Positions 23,670 through 64,000 of a stretch of DNA of 64,000 nucleotides are shown here, piece by piece (the first letter of the stretch is position 1; each line of letters starts with the position of its first letter). The stretch is from Tubiluchus corallicola (taxonomy: Eukaryota; Priapulida; Priapulimorpha; Priapulimorphida; Tubiluchidae), in assembly GCA_030141605.1 (NCBI GenBank), contig JAQGDQ010000131.1, positions 186,001 to 250,000 of the forward strand, given 5' to 3'. The position numbers were made by a program, and so were the translations under genes. Below the pieces are notes generated by a model. That model made no database searches, was not told the DNA's origin, and saw only the letters and a list, made by a program, of their open reading frames with translations.

Positions 23670-26600
23670 GTCATTGTTAATATTATATAAATGGCGTGAG
23701 TGTCGTCTGGTAAACCACAAACATTTATTATTAACTGCTGAACGCTTGTTGCTTATTAGGTTTTGCTCGTTTATAATTACGGGAAAAATTAATTAATGTC
23801 TGTCACACACGTGAGCACATCCGGTTCGAATTACCTTTGTTAGGCGAAGTGAATCAATTTCTACCGCCATGCTTCATTTCCGTCACAAATCAAGAACAAA
23901 CAATAAAATGGATGTCTAATCAAATCGTCACCGCAGATAACAAGCTAAAGCTGCATTACGATGGATTACCTGCGTTAAGGCGCTGCAGAATTGATAATTA
24001 TCTAGCGGGATTTTTCTGGCTTAGGCAGGAAACACTTCCAGCTGGGTTCCAATAACTTTTCTTCATATTGGACCCGGCTTCTTTGTAATAAGGCAAAACT
24101 GTAAGAAGAGATGATTTAGCATCAGCGTCCATCATTACAGAGGTTTCCAGGTGTCACGCTGTAAGTGACTTGAAGAAACCTGAAAGGACAGGATAAGCTG
24201 ATACGCGGAAAGAAGCCAAAAAAACTTTCCAGGATTACGTTACGCTGCATAACAGCAGCTGTTGATGAAATTAAGCAAAACAAAACACGCACTAGATCTA
24301 GATCATCCTGAACAACGTCGAGTGTTTTTGTAACATGAAAAAATGAGGTGTTTGCTATCACGCCTCAAATTTTCAAAGTCAAATAAATAAACTACATAAT
24401 AAAAACTACTGTAATCATGAAAACGATGGAAATAATTTGGCTGAAACAACTATGACACCAAGGCGTGCAAGAGGCAATAAGTCGAGTGTTAGCGTTGCCT
24501 TTTTTACTTCCAAACTTCTGAAGCTGCTTTTAGAGCTTTGAATTAAACTTTATTAACGTCAAATTTAATAGATGTAAATAAGTAAACCCACGTAAACACA
24601 ACAACAGCAACAGCAACGACCACAACGACGACTACGACAACAACAATATCTGCAACAACAACAACGTGCCACATGGTTATAGATGTCAGAAATTAATATA
24701 CAAGCACTATATATTGTACACTAACGCATTTGTGCTATTCGGAACTTTTGTTCTTGTGGAGAAAGTCAATTTACGAATTAGTACATCAAAATATGGTAAA
24801 TTAAATGTAACTGAATCAGACCGATGGAAATCATTGAAAGAGTAGACGCAAACCCTTATTGTAAGCAAATTTTATGTTATTATAACCACATAGATAGTAA
24901 TTTTGCTACAACGGCGAACAGTAAAAATTACAGTAATGACTATCAACGAGAAATTACGGACGTTTAGAGATTAACTAGCAACATTAATTAACTAACATTG
25001 CGTTGTACTGTTTAACTAGAATGCGAAAGACTTGAAAAATGATATTGCTGCTTCTTCGTTCAAGCACGTGGATTATTTTAGATGTCAGCGGTGTGTAGGT
25101 GTAAAATTTGCACCGATTTTTCACCTCTGCCATACAGTCAGTATGGCACCAGAAGAAAACGGCACTAAACTTCAAACGTAGTCTAAAAACACAATTAATG
25201 AGTAAGAGTTTAATGAGTGAGTGAGACATAGTGAATGTTGCTGGTCGATTAGCTGCAAAGAAAAATTGAAAATGAAATTAACGCCCTACATTTGTTTTAT
25301 GGTGAAATTGAACAATTTTCTGACATTTCATTCGTTTGTACAATGACTCTCAGTTCTAGAGATAATTCTTAATTTGAACAATTAATAAAAACAAATCAAC
25401 GGTAAAAGAACCATAAAACTCAAAACACGCGACGTTTCCTCCCACCACTGTGAGTTATCTGTAAGTCAAAGAAAGGATAAGATAACAAGTGGTTAATAAA
25501 TTTAAACTATTCTTTCAAAACAAGTTAAATTATTTGGAAATTGAAAAATTAATTGCATTTCGGAATGCGAAGCATTAGATTATTCGTTTATATTGACTTT
25601 TTTCTGCCTGGCTGCCTCGACACGTCATTTAGAACGCAATTTATTTTTGTCATAGAATTAGTTTCTTCGTAAATACGTCATTTATCGTTGCTGCGGTATC
25701 CGTTTTACTCGGAAAAATTTAGAATACGCAGTAACTCCCACCGTGAGGTTACAATAGAAAAACCGGCTAAAACGTATTTTACAAACGAGAACCAAAACAA
25801 CGTCGCGGCGAAATAGACTGCTTTATAGAGCTATTTCGCAAGCGAGTAACTGGAAAATAGGTTTCTGTAAAACATTACTCCCAAGTTTCATGTTTTTATA
25901 ATAAAATACAAGCCTATTTCAGCACTTCAAAGTACACACATGAATGTGAAAGACTTTTTGTCAAGAACCGGTTTCCAAGGCAACCGCTCAGTTTCATAAG
26001 TTTGACACCATGCCCAAAATTATTCAAAGCACCCAACTGAGGGATTTGTCGAAAAACGTTGTGCTAACAAAAAGTGCAAAACTTTTTGCCCATATCACTG
26101 GACTAAATGATTAAGCCACTGGACTAAATGAGCAAACCACTGGAGTAAAATAGGGTTTAGAAAGAACTTCGCATTATCTTATACTATAGGTAAATTTAGC
26201 TATCGTTGTACAACATACATTTTCAAATTTTTTTGACCACTGCTAGACTTCGTAAGTTCGTAACTGATTAGCCAAACGTGAAATAATAATGAAAATTACT
26301 CAGATCTAAATGGCGCGCATGCTCAAGAACGAAAACAACGTCTGACATTCATTTAGGAAACTGAGGACTCGATTTTCTTAACTTGCGCTAAAGATTTTGA
26401 ATACGTATGCCTTCGTGACATGTCTGTGTTCATCAGGATATATTTTAATTTGCCTATAAAATTTTATTTTGAGCATTCTGGACAGGCCATCTGTCTGTTT
26501 TTGTCATTGTGACTGAATAGTTGATTTTGTAACCATATGGATCTTGCGTGTCTAAAATATTTACTGTGCTGAAAGCGTTGTAACATTGATAATACAGTAT

Positions 26601-27260
26601 TTTGTTGCACTGTAATTATGCTAATAGAATTATAATAACCGCTGCTCGTATATGTGTTGACACTGCTGTTCAACCAACATTGAGATAATAAAGTTCTTAA
26701 CATGAACTTAATTGAATAGCCTATTTATAAACCCGTTTTAATGGAAGTATAAGCACTGTCAACTTTTAAATTGTATCATTGTTGTCTTCCTTCTGTAGTG
26801 TGTTGATATGCCCATGGATTACCTGTTGATATTTCATCAGGCAAATGTTTCGCAAAATTTGTAGTTTTCCTAATCTTTCCAACATGTAGCATTAGGTAAA
26901 AACGAAACGAACAACTTTAATCACATTATCAACATTGCACTTAATGTTATGTTTTTTCCTACAAAGATGCGATTTCACAGGACAGAAAAATATTGTTGTT
27001 GTTGTTGTTCATGAAGAATGTCTTTCAGGGTTTCTTTGGGGGGTTTTGCATCGTCATTCAGAAACACAATTATCAATTAAATCATAAATAAACCAAGTAC
27101 TTTTTTAATAACGCAACTTTGTTTTCGATGAAAAGCCTCCTTACCATCGTGATTATTGTGGGTACCTAAACATAATTATATTAAACCTACATAAAGCATG
27201 TCAATCAAAGTTTACTGTATCAAATTTTTACGATTTGTATATAAGAGTCTGTAACATTTA
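23670..27260. other. Intergenic, no gene seen
   Basis: About 3.6 kb of AT-rich DNA. Small items only: a CAA/CGA-type triplet run (about 24595-24665), 'actggactaaatga' repeated near 26097-26150, and a second copy (26838-26890) of a segment also found at 22098-22150. Confidence 0.5.
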
Positions 27261-27268
27261 AATGTTTA

Positions 27269-27316
27269 CCTAATTTCAAGGACTACTATACGTGTATAGT
27301 AGTCCTTGCCTAATTT
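27269..27316. mobile_element. 32-bp palindrome with 8-bp flanking direct repeat
   Basis: A perfect inverted repeat (arms CAAGGACTACTATAC / GTATAGTAGTCCTTG around GT, 27277-27308) is flanked on both sides by CCTAATTT (27269-27276 and 27309-27316). An 8-bp target duplication with terminal inverted repeats starting CA fits a minimal hAT-like insertion or remnant. There is no coding content. Confidence 0.7.
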
Positions 27317-27319
27317 ATA

Positions 27320-28390
27320 TTTATATTTCTCATTAAGATATCGTCTCAGTTTTCATAAGGTCAATGAGCTAAAGCAAAAGCTGCATATAGTTTTTTGTTT
27401 CTTTTTTACTTTTAGTTTTAACATTTTGCAATGGCACTCTAATCTTCCACTTCTGCTAATGTACGGGGAATTTTCGTGTTTTATGTATAGTAGTAGTAGT
27501 ACAAGACAACGTGTGATGAACATTAACCTGTTAGATTTCCTTTAACAGGAACATAAGAAATACAACAGCTAATTTAGTTTCGTCTTTATTATTATTTAAT
27601 ATTAAAACAGTTTTCACAGCAATATCTCAGTGCATACGTCACTAAAAAAACATCACAGTGCAGAGGTGTAAAAAACCATACAGATACACAAAAGCAATCA
27701 ACATCGAAAAAATATAAAGTAAGTTAAAAAAACAGTTTGTAAAATTAAACAGCACTACAGTTTTATCACAGCAATTTTGATTTTGTTTTTGCTTAAATAT
27801 GACAATCAGTTCGTGCAAATTTAAGTCGCGATAAGTTGCACTAAACACGTTTTTTAGGTTCAAAAGTGACTAGAGACATTTAATATCTTTGCTTCAAGAT
27901 TTAGGAGAAATCAATTGTTATTGTTGGTAGGTCTTACGACACGTAGACGTCTCTCGTCATACAAGAGAAGATGACAATGAACTGGTAAAGCTTTCGCGAA
28001 GAGATTCCAGCAACGGAGAGGCGGGCTTGATGGTTTGCTGGACGATGTAACGATTTGGCACCATTCCTTTCTGAAATGATTTTCACGATTATTAAAGCAC
28101 AGGAATACACTCTTCATACCTCAATAAAGTTTAAAAGCTCGATTTGAAATTTTAAACCACTTACATGCTGCCCTATTGCATACAGAGCTTGCGTTAGCAG
28201 CAACGCTATACAATACTTGTAATTTAAACTCCCGCGATGACTGTTAGGCGCAGCCATTTTAACAGTAAAACATTTGAAACAAGGGTAAGGGTTGTGCTAA
28301 GTAAAGTTCTATGGGATATACTTTAAAATTCCCCTTTCTTCCCCTTTAACAATGCACGAAGGAAATGCTAAATAAGAAAATCTTGAAATT
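27320..28390. other. Intergenic, no gene seen
   Basis: No credible ORF and no RNA gene. Confidence 0.5.
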
Positions 28391-28394
28391 TTTT

Positions 28395-28457
28395 CGTTAC
28401 TGGAACTCGAACGCAAGATCTCCTTTTCCAGCTATGCTAACCATTACATGACGGAAG
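28395..28457 (-). mobile_element. tRNA-derived SINE or tRNA relic
   Basis: Read on the minus strand, 'taatggttagcatagc' (A box) is followed by 'gcgttcgagttcc' (B box) at tRNA-like distance. The expected acceptor pairing is not evident, so a functional tRNA is unlikely. Confidence 0.55.
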
Positions 28458-28939
28458 TATTTAATTGTGACTAAATTATTGAGTAGGACCAACTGGAAGC
28501 TTTAACATCATCATTACATTGGAGTCAAGCTTGTTTAATGAATTTTACTTGGTATTTTCAGGCGCTCAGATGCAAAAAAGGTTTCACCTCAGGTTACAAC
28601 CTAAAACACTTTAAATCAAAACGTGTACGTCTAATTGGCCTCAGACACTTTGTTCATATAGCGTGAATACCTCAACCTATTCTATTTGTAGAACGACATA
28701 TGTTTGATGCACTCCCCCCCTCTCTCTCTCTTTCTCCCCCCCCCCCTCTCCTGATAACGGCACCATCTACGACGCGGCAAAATCGGTGTTTGTCATGAAA
28801 TAGCGCAATAGTGTTGCAATTATCTCCACGAATGGTGTTCATGTTAGAGGCAGGTTTCAAAATGTGCGCCTAACAAAACTGAAGCAATTACATTTGGAAA
28901 TGCACGTGATGATGTACTTTTACCATAACTTTCATTTGG

Positions 28940-30135
28940 CCAGAAGTAAACAAACTACGTAACGAATCTAAAGTGCTAGGTGTAACGCTAGAGAAAAACA
29001 TAAATTTCAACATTTCTATATCTAGAATTAGGCAGAAAACGTGAAGCAAATGGCCTTAAGTTGAAAAATGTAAAGTTTGAACATAAGGGATGGAGAATGG
29101 CTGGAATAGTTAGACAATTTCAAATGACAGCAACGCCAATAATATTCTACGGGGCTGCCAGTTGGATGATAAAGAAGCAGAGTTATGACCTGTATTACGA
29201 TCTACTAAAAGCTTCAGGAGATGAATACAATCCTCATAAAATTAATATTGAATGAATATGTGGAATACACCCCTGTTGATGTTATGTATTCAAATATAAT
29301 TAGTAAATTTATCCTGTAAAAACAGGAGTTGTCCAAACAGTGACATTAAAACAAATTATAGCTTGTGAAGCACTACTTGCAAATTTTCGTACTTGCATCT
29401 CGTAAACGCGCATCTAGCACGTAAAATCACATTTAGCTGCATTTTAGTAACTGTAAAATCGTTGACTTCTGAGAATGACAAAAGGAATCACTACGAGACC
29501 TGAATATTTAACAGCTATGGACGAACAAAACTTTTTACAATAAAAACGATAGCAACAGATATCTTACTGAAACGTTGGCTAGGAAAATCCAACACTGTTG
29601 TCAATTAAACGGGATTTTTAATGATATTGTGTATCCTTAAATAGCTTTTTAAATTTGTCGCTAAATATCAAGGAAGGCAAATGGAAACGGGGCGTTAAAC
29701 CTACTTGAAGTAATGAGTCATTTGTGCGAATGTAATGTAAATGTACAAACCCCAGAGCACGTAGTGTTTATTTGTTGTTTAGTAGTTTATGACTTAAGAA
29801 GGAAGTTGATCGGAGTTCTACCTTCGTAGACTTAAATCTATAAAGTAGGAGACACTGAAATTTTATTCACATTTGTAAACATGGTCAAAAGATATTGTTT
29901 GCAAAAATCTTATGCAGTGTTAATTTGTATACTGTAATAGTTCTTAATTTTGAATTTTAAGTGTGATAATTTTAAAGTTCTACATTTTGTGTACTGTGTT
30001 TTTTAAAACTACTAACATGTATTTGTCACTAAGTTTGTGTATAAAAATTTGTAAATGGCTATGCTGAGTTGTCATGTTTGAAATAAATTGAGGTTCAATA
30101 AAAGAATGATGATGATGATAATAATAATAATAATC
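28940..30135 (+). mobile_element. Non-LTR retrotransposon, 3' part of ORF2 (degraded)
   Basis: Shifting frames give 'VLGVTLEKNINFNISISRIR' (28970-29032), the segment after the reverse-transcriptase catalytic core. 'FYGAASWMIKKQ' (29150-29190) follows, and later 'SHLCECNVNVQTPEHVVF' (29710-29770), the Cys/His-containing C-terminus of Jockey/I/R1-type ORF2. The element ends in 'aataaattgaggttcaataa' and GATGAT/AATAAT simple repeats. Several stops make it inactive. The 5' part (endonuclease and RT core) is missing, as is usual for 5'-truncated insertions. Confidence 0.75.
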
Positions 30136-30147
30136 TCCCTCTCACTC

Positions 30148-30149
<2 letters not shown>

Positions 30150-30211
<62 letters not shown>

Positions 30212-30241
30212 TCTCCCTCTCCCTCTCTCCCTCTCCCCCTC

Positions 30242-30301
<60 letters not shown>
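30150..30301 (+). repeat. (CT)n / (CCCTCT)n microsatellite
   Basis: About 150 bases of CT with several CCCTCT interruptions, immediately after the tail of the preceding LINE. Confidence 0.95.
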
Positions 30302-30304
<3 letters not shown>

Positions 30305-31979
30305 ACGCAGTTAAATATATAATTAAATGCTTTCTAACCTGAACCAAGTTCTGACAGCATGCATGTCTTAATTCTGACTACTAATCAATCAAATGTCGCA
30401 GTGCAACCTAGATTAAATGAAATCAAGACTCAACAGGCTAAGCTTGCTAAGCTTGATAGTCTAGTTCTCTCTTCTTCTTCTAACACTCTGGCCGGTCTGA
30501 TTAGAATTACATTCCCGAACTTTTAGTAACAACTGCAAATCCGACGAAAATAAATCTGATTATACATATAAGTGCAAATAAGCCATTCCATATCTGGGAG
30601 ATAAGCACTTTATTAATTTCCGAATTTCCGATCAGCACTTTATGAATTATAATGAACTGTATACGGTATGACCTCATTTCACAAAATGCAGAGTAACTTA
30701 GTTACGAAATACTTGCCAATTTTGCAATTAGCGCATTACCGACTAGATGTGAACTTGCCCTAAAATGGTCCAAACGGAGGAATTCGTGAGCTTTATACTT
30801 TAATCTATACCGATTTGAAAAATAGAACATAACTTTTTACAACAATCTGTTATGAGTCAGTAATAAAACGATTAAAATTAACCAATCTAGTGTTAATATA
30901 CACAGAGGCATTTTAAAATTCAGAGTGGTTATTTGAAGTCTAACAATGAAGTCTAACAGTCTAACAGGCAGAAATGGGCAGGCATTTTAAGTAGGGGATA
31001 CATTTTCATTTCAAGAGATCAAGGGTTAATTTGTGAGACAATTATCTAGCTAATTCCATGAGCAAATCCCCTTCTATTCTCTGAACTAATAGCTAATGCG
31101 CTACAGCTTTCCAATGAGGACAGAAAACTTCCTGCATTATCACTTAAGTTTTAAAAGATTTCTGTGAAAGCTTCTCAATGTAAAAGTTTTTCGATTTTTC
31201 ATTCTCGCTATTTAGAAAAGCCAAAAGTGCATCAAAGTGCTTGTACATCAACTATGCTACTTTTTAAGAAGACTTGTGACAATGCGCGCCTTTAACTGGG
31301 CGAGGAAAAATGTATAAATGGTTTTTCCACTACCGATATTCAAGGTTTGCTAGCTTCAAAATGACAAGCAAGCAAGCACACATGGGATGAAACGAGGAAA
31401 TGTCTAGACATATAACGCAAATTTAATTCTTAATGACAAAAAGACTACACTTAAGAAACGAGAAAAAAACACGACCTTTTAAACTACCGCTGTGGTTTAT
31501 CTTCAGAAGAGAGAATAAGAGAGAAGGAAAAAAGAACACATCAAAGTAAAGCTTATTTTAGGGGCAGTTTTCAGGTTACTAATACATACAGATGTCACAA
31601 TTAGAAACACACACAAAAAACAAGGGAAAAACATAAAGTTAAAAATCACTGGCCACAGTCACAGAACGTTAGTGAGACAACAAAATTTCAAGACGTATGG
31701 CGGCCAAATTTTTTGTAACACCCGATAATTGCATTGTTCGCTGAAAGAAGAAATATATCTTTAAAGAATTAAACGTACATATCGCCGTAATTAATGTACC
31801 GAGGGCTCAACTTAGAGTTACGTTTCGAATCTCTAGAGTATAAATTGCGATTTTAAGTTTCATCATTTTTACACCTGCTAGGTAAAGACGCCGTAATTTG
31901 TAGAGAATGATGAAGCTGTAGACATGACTGCTCACATTAGAATACACATCACGCAGTCTCTATACAATAAACTTGTTCA
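30302..31979. other. Intergenic, no gene seen
   Basis: AT-rich, no family-like ORF. Confidence 0.5.
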
Positions 31980-32340
31980 TCGTACGAGTCGTAAATTAGA
32001 CTTACGACTTGTGTCCGACACTTAGAATAATTATCCATCGTGCAGCACGAGATGAACCGAAACCCACCGCGCGCGTTCTCCAGCTGCCTGTAACCATGGT
32101 AACGTGGACACGTTTTAAATTCTGAAACCGAAACTCGCGGGATTCTGAACGAAAAATTATTATCGCCGCCAGAAAAGTGATTTCATTCCTTTGGAAAATA
32201 ACATGTGTAATGTGTCTGATTTGCGTAAGCTGAGCTATTTGTTGAAATTGATGCTGATTTCTAAGACCACGTCTTACTCTTTTTTCCGTTTTCGAAATCC
32301 CTTTCAATGCCCGTGCCAAAGAATAAATCTGGACTCCTGA
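31980..32340. promoter_or_regulatory. CpG-dense patch, possible promoter or regulatory region
   Basis: CpG dinucleotides are far denser here than in the surroundings (for example 'ccgcgcgcgtt', 'aactcgcgggatt', 'tcgccgcc'). A palindromic X-box sits near the middle. A 105-codon minus ORF covers the patch, but its product resembles no known family and its splice phase does not fit the neighbouring HEAT-repeat gene. The target gene is unknown. Confidence 0.4.
32090..32103. promoter_or_regulatory. Palindromic RFX X-box
   Basis: GTAACCATGGTAAC is a perfect 14-bp palindrome matching the X-box form GTNRCC-N(0-3)-RGYAAC bound by RFX factors, which often control ciliary genes. It lies in the CpG-dense patch. 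Which gene it serves is not clear from the window. Confidence 0.55.
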
Positions 32341-32861
32341 TTGAATTAAAAGACCAGTAAACCCATAAAACGGTATTGAAGTAATTTAATAAATAGCTCG
32401 ACTTTATAGACGGTATATGACTTAAATTTTCGCCGTTTTCCAGTCTTATAACTAATATTATAACGCCAACCGAAAATAAACGGTTAACGCATTTTCACAC
32501 AAGATCTCAGCGCTTCGACAACAACTGCGTATTACAAACTCTTTTTAGAGATACCCTCTAGCACGACTAAGCTTCAAATTTCATTTCCTTGTTTGGCTAG
32601 CTTGCCAATCTCGCAAAAAGTGTGCAGTCTTTGTAATTGCACAAGCTGATGAAGAACCACCACAGCTAGTGGACAAAATACGACGTCAGTAAAAGTCGTA
32701 TGCATAATTTGCAGCTACCACATACTAATTAACCTAATGTTAATTAAATAATAACAATGTTGCACCAGCCACAAATACTGGCGTTGTTTTTGCTTTCTAA
32801 TTTCATTGAGTTTAATCCTACCAGGAGAAAGTTATTTTGTTTTGATCATCAAGACAATCAT

Positions 32862-33195
32862 GACAACGGTGACGACCACAAAGACGACAATGACGACAAC
32901 AGCGACGACAACAACACCCCCACCAACACCACCACCACCACCACAAAGACGACAATGACGACAACAGCGACGACGGCAATGACAACAACAACAACACAAC
33001 CACCCCCACCCCCACCACCTCAATCACCAACACCAACACCACCACCCCCATCCCCACCAATACCCCCACCACCACCCTCTAACCATCTAACCACCACCGC
33101 CACCGCCGCCACCATGACGACAACGACAACAACAGCAGTAACAATGCAAGAAAGACGATTACGACGACGATGACGACGACGACGACAACCACAAC
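32862..33195 (+). repeat. Compound (ACG)n/(ACC)n triplet repeat
   Basis: Interleaved GACGAC, ACAACA and ACCACC triplets with a proline-coding CCACCC stretch. Thr/Pro- and Val/Cys-rich ORFs over it are simple-sequence artefacts. Confidence 0.93.
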
Positions 33196-33199
33196 AATC

Positions 33200-35368
33200 G
33201 AAAAGTTATTGGGTCAAAGGCGAGTATTGACTATCTCATACATAAACTTCAATCTCATCAACTCAAATTACGTCTCAGTAGGTGCCCTCGATATGTACAA
33301 ACGGCCGTAAAACGTGTAACACTTAATTAATGATTAAGAGTCTCAGGATAATAACCAAGCCTACATTCTGATTACTAGTAATAACTGTCTAACTAATTTG
33401 ATGGCGACGTTTATTACTTCAATCAAGCTTAATATGCTATCAGGACGGCACAAATTTGATTAACAGAGCAAAGCACCATCAACGTGAGGAAAACTGGCTA
33501 TAATGTGCATAACAGCGGTTGCAGTTATAATACACACTTGTGCAATGTGGATTCAAAAGTTACTGTTCGTGGAAGCTTAGGTTAAAATCATTTGCACGCC
33601 TAAGACTTCTTAAGCACACAGGGGCACCTTGCTAATTAATTTAAAATTAACGAGGCGCTCCATTCTTTATGCGAAATTTGATAAATAATGTACTTGCAAC
33701 AGAATACTGTTGACTGCCAATATGATTACCGTATAGTTAGAGAAATGCAGTTGCAAACATCAATGTTCCAAAGAATTATCTAAAAAGAAGGGAACACGTT
33801 CATGCATGTTACCCCAGTTTGTTTACAAATTTACAATAAAATTTAAAAAAGTTCAAAGATGCTATTTTTGCTTTCATTATAGAAATGTTTTCATATGTAT
33901 CATGTTTTAAAGAAAACCCATCCAAAAAATCTAAAAAAAAACCTTTTTGAAAACTATTGAATGAGACGTTGATGCTCTACTTCAAACAGAGCCATCTATT
34001 AATAAATATATTAATTATTACAGAAAGTGCCATTTCAAAGTTTCAAAATTCTGTGGTGCACCTTTTCTTTTTTCTCGTGTCTTTTAAATGAAAAGTTTAA
34101 GTATATTAGACTATAAGAATCATTTTGCCAATGTAGCAAACAGTTTGAATGCTGTAAGATATTGCACCTAAAAATTCATTGAATTTACTTCTAGGAACAA
34201 CAAACAATTTCGTTAGAAAGTAAATTTGCAAATTGGAAGTGACTGCTGGGCGAGTTTCATCAAAATTCTGCAAAGAGTGTCTATCCGACCATTTTGCATT
34301 CTATTTCCAAGGTTTCCAAAGCCATTTAATTTGATTTTGTGCAAAGGTCAGTCAGATCTTCTAGCAGATGCTAAATGCAGATTGTTTCCATCCAAACGTT
34401 TGCAAATTTCAAAGGTTATTTGGCCAAGCTGCTGGCGTCAAGCGTCACTATGACACTTTTTTGACACTGATTTTAAACTTGGCAGTTAGAAAAACTCTTA
34501 TATTAATTATACACTAGATGCTTTACATAATAGCTGCAATGCCACTGCAGTCGTTAGCTAATCACAGTCAGGACATTACAGTGGTACAGTGGAGTGTTGA
34601 AAAACTTTTATAGGTTCAATACACGATGACTGAATTTGAAGCATAGCAATTACGGTACAAGGCAGCAGTTATTACATTGAAGTCGGCTCAGAGATTGCTG
34701 TACGTCCTCTGAAAACTAAGCACTGCTGTACAGGATATTTCTATAATTACAAATTCCCTGCTTTTCTGAATTCTTCACATAGACCATCGTATCCACAAGT
34801 TTGACTAATGGTTGTCCTTACCAAGCTAATGCCAACAGCACTGCACCGATAAAAGTTTATTTTGCTTGCACAAAATTACAGGATGGATAAGGACATATCC
34901 CATTGCACTGTAAAACGACCACGGTCAACTACACATAAAGACACTATTGGTCAAAAGATGAGCAAAGAAATGTATCTCACGTTAATGCATATTTAATTCT
35001 CAATGACAAGAATACAGATAACTAATGAAAACGCGAGCGCTCTGAACCCTGAAGTAATCTTTTGCCTGGGTTTGTTTGGCTAGGGGCCCTTCATTTGGTG
35101 GTCCGTTTTTGGCTGGTACTAACTACATAGGATGCCTTTGTCTAAGTTTTCTACTGGTGACCTTTTATCTGGGTGGTCCTTTGTTCTTTGTCATTCTTTG
35201 TGTAATTCTTTGTCATATAGACTATTTATTAAGTGGTATTTCCACTGGCTGTCCTTCAGCTGGACAGGTGGAACATTTATCTGCTACGGTCTTAGATCAG
35301 TGGCCATTTTTGTCTAGCAGCCATAATAGGACCACACTCTCTGACAATACGCAGATTGCATGACTTAC
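33200..35368. other. Non-coding stretch 3' of the HEAT-repeat gene's last seen exon
   Basis: The missing terminal exon or exons of the minus-strand gene should lie here or further left, but none could be recognised. Around 35060-35310 there is a loose array of 'ctggtgaccttttat / gtggtcctttg / agtggccatttttgtc' units, one more degenerate array. Confidence 0.45.
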
Positions 35369-63593
<28,225 letters not shown>

Positions 63594-64000
63594 CTGCAAA
63601 GTAAAGAAACCAAATAAATTACTTATAGCCAGTTCTGAATTTCCGTAAAACTTCTTGGCAAAGAATGAAATTTTGCCAAAGCACAGCTGCACTGAACTGA
63701 ATCACCATGACCTCTCATTATACAAAATCCCCATTAAGGATTTTTTGGCATTTGAGAAGATTGGTGCATTTTTCTGAAGACAGCATGATATCTTTACAAA
63801 TATTTAATGTCACTTAATGACAGAATGACAGATTGTGACTCATAATTTTACGCAAGCAGTTTTAATATCATTTAGTATGATATCATGTAAAAAGTATAAT
63901 AAAGACACAATTCAGATGTTATAAAATCACAAGATAATCAAGTACAAATTTTTTAGATCAAAATATATGTAACTGTTGTTGACCAGCTATGGACAGTCAA
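63594..64000. other. Upstream intron of the HEATR4-like gene, runs off the window
   Basis: No further exon recognised before the window ends. Confidence 0.5.

Noticed and set aside
23346-23720. Long Asn-, Thr- and Leu/Val-rich ORFs on both strands
   Set aside because: Products of the GTT/AAC triplet repeat.
32002-32319. 105-codon minus ORF considered as the terminal exon of the HEATR4-like gene
   Set aside because: A good acceptor lies at its right edge (exon would begin at 32336), but the incoming phase-0 junction from the 35369 exon reads into a stop after ten residues. The long frame needs a different phase, and its sequence does not resemble the HEATR4 C-terminus.
32757-33173. 138-codon Thr/Pro-rich ORF
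   Set aside because: Simple ACG/ACC triplet repeat.

Overview
The window is AT-rich nuclear DNA from an invertebrate animal. It has spliced genes with long introns, one intronless rhodopsin-family neuropeptide receptor, degraded non-LTR retrotransposons (LINEs), tRNA-derived SINEs, small hAT-like and mariner-like DNA elements and long microsatellites. There are no operons, Shine-Dalgarno sites or CRISPR arrays. The receptor type argues for a bilaterian or possibly a cnidarian; the species cannot be told from the sequence. All splice sites, homologies and repeat boundaries were read by eye, with no database search.

Left part, 1-18.6 kb: no intact known gene. It holds two copies of a pyrimidine-rich repeat (about 1.84 and 4.15 kb), LINE fragments (6.5-7.1 kb and 10.66-11.5 kb), an intronless broken copy of a Rap guanine-nucleotide-exchange-factor gene on the minus strand (9.4-10.4 kb), one protein-like orphan ORF at 12.4 kb, and several arrays of short, strongly degenerate tandem motifs.

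Middle, 18.6-35 kb: a single-exon GPCR gene on the plus strand (18862-20352) resembling prolactin-releasing-peptide / short neuropeptide F receptors. It is followed by mostly non-coding DNA with a 35-bp-arm hairpin (21.8 kb), a three-copy 138-bp repeat (22.6-23.0 kb), a 32-bp palindrome flanked by an 8-bp direct repeat (27.3 kb), the 3' part of another LINE (28.9-30.1 kb), and a CpG-dense patch holding a perfect palindromic RFX X-box (32.1 kb).

Right part, 35-64 kb: one minus-strand gene whose eleven recognisable exons (63593 down to 35369) join with compatible phase at every junction. They encode about 550 residues of a HEAT-repeat protein resembling HEATR4. Its 5' end lies beyond the window and its last exon or exons were not found. 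Its introns (about 0.1-9.7 kb) carry most of the SINEs, hAT-like elements and microsatellites. The two protein genes have no evident functional link.
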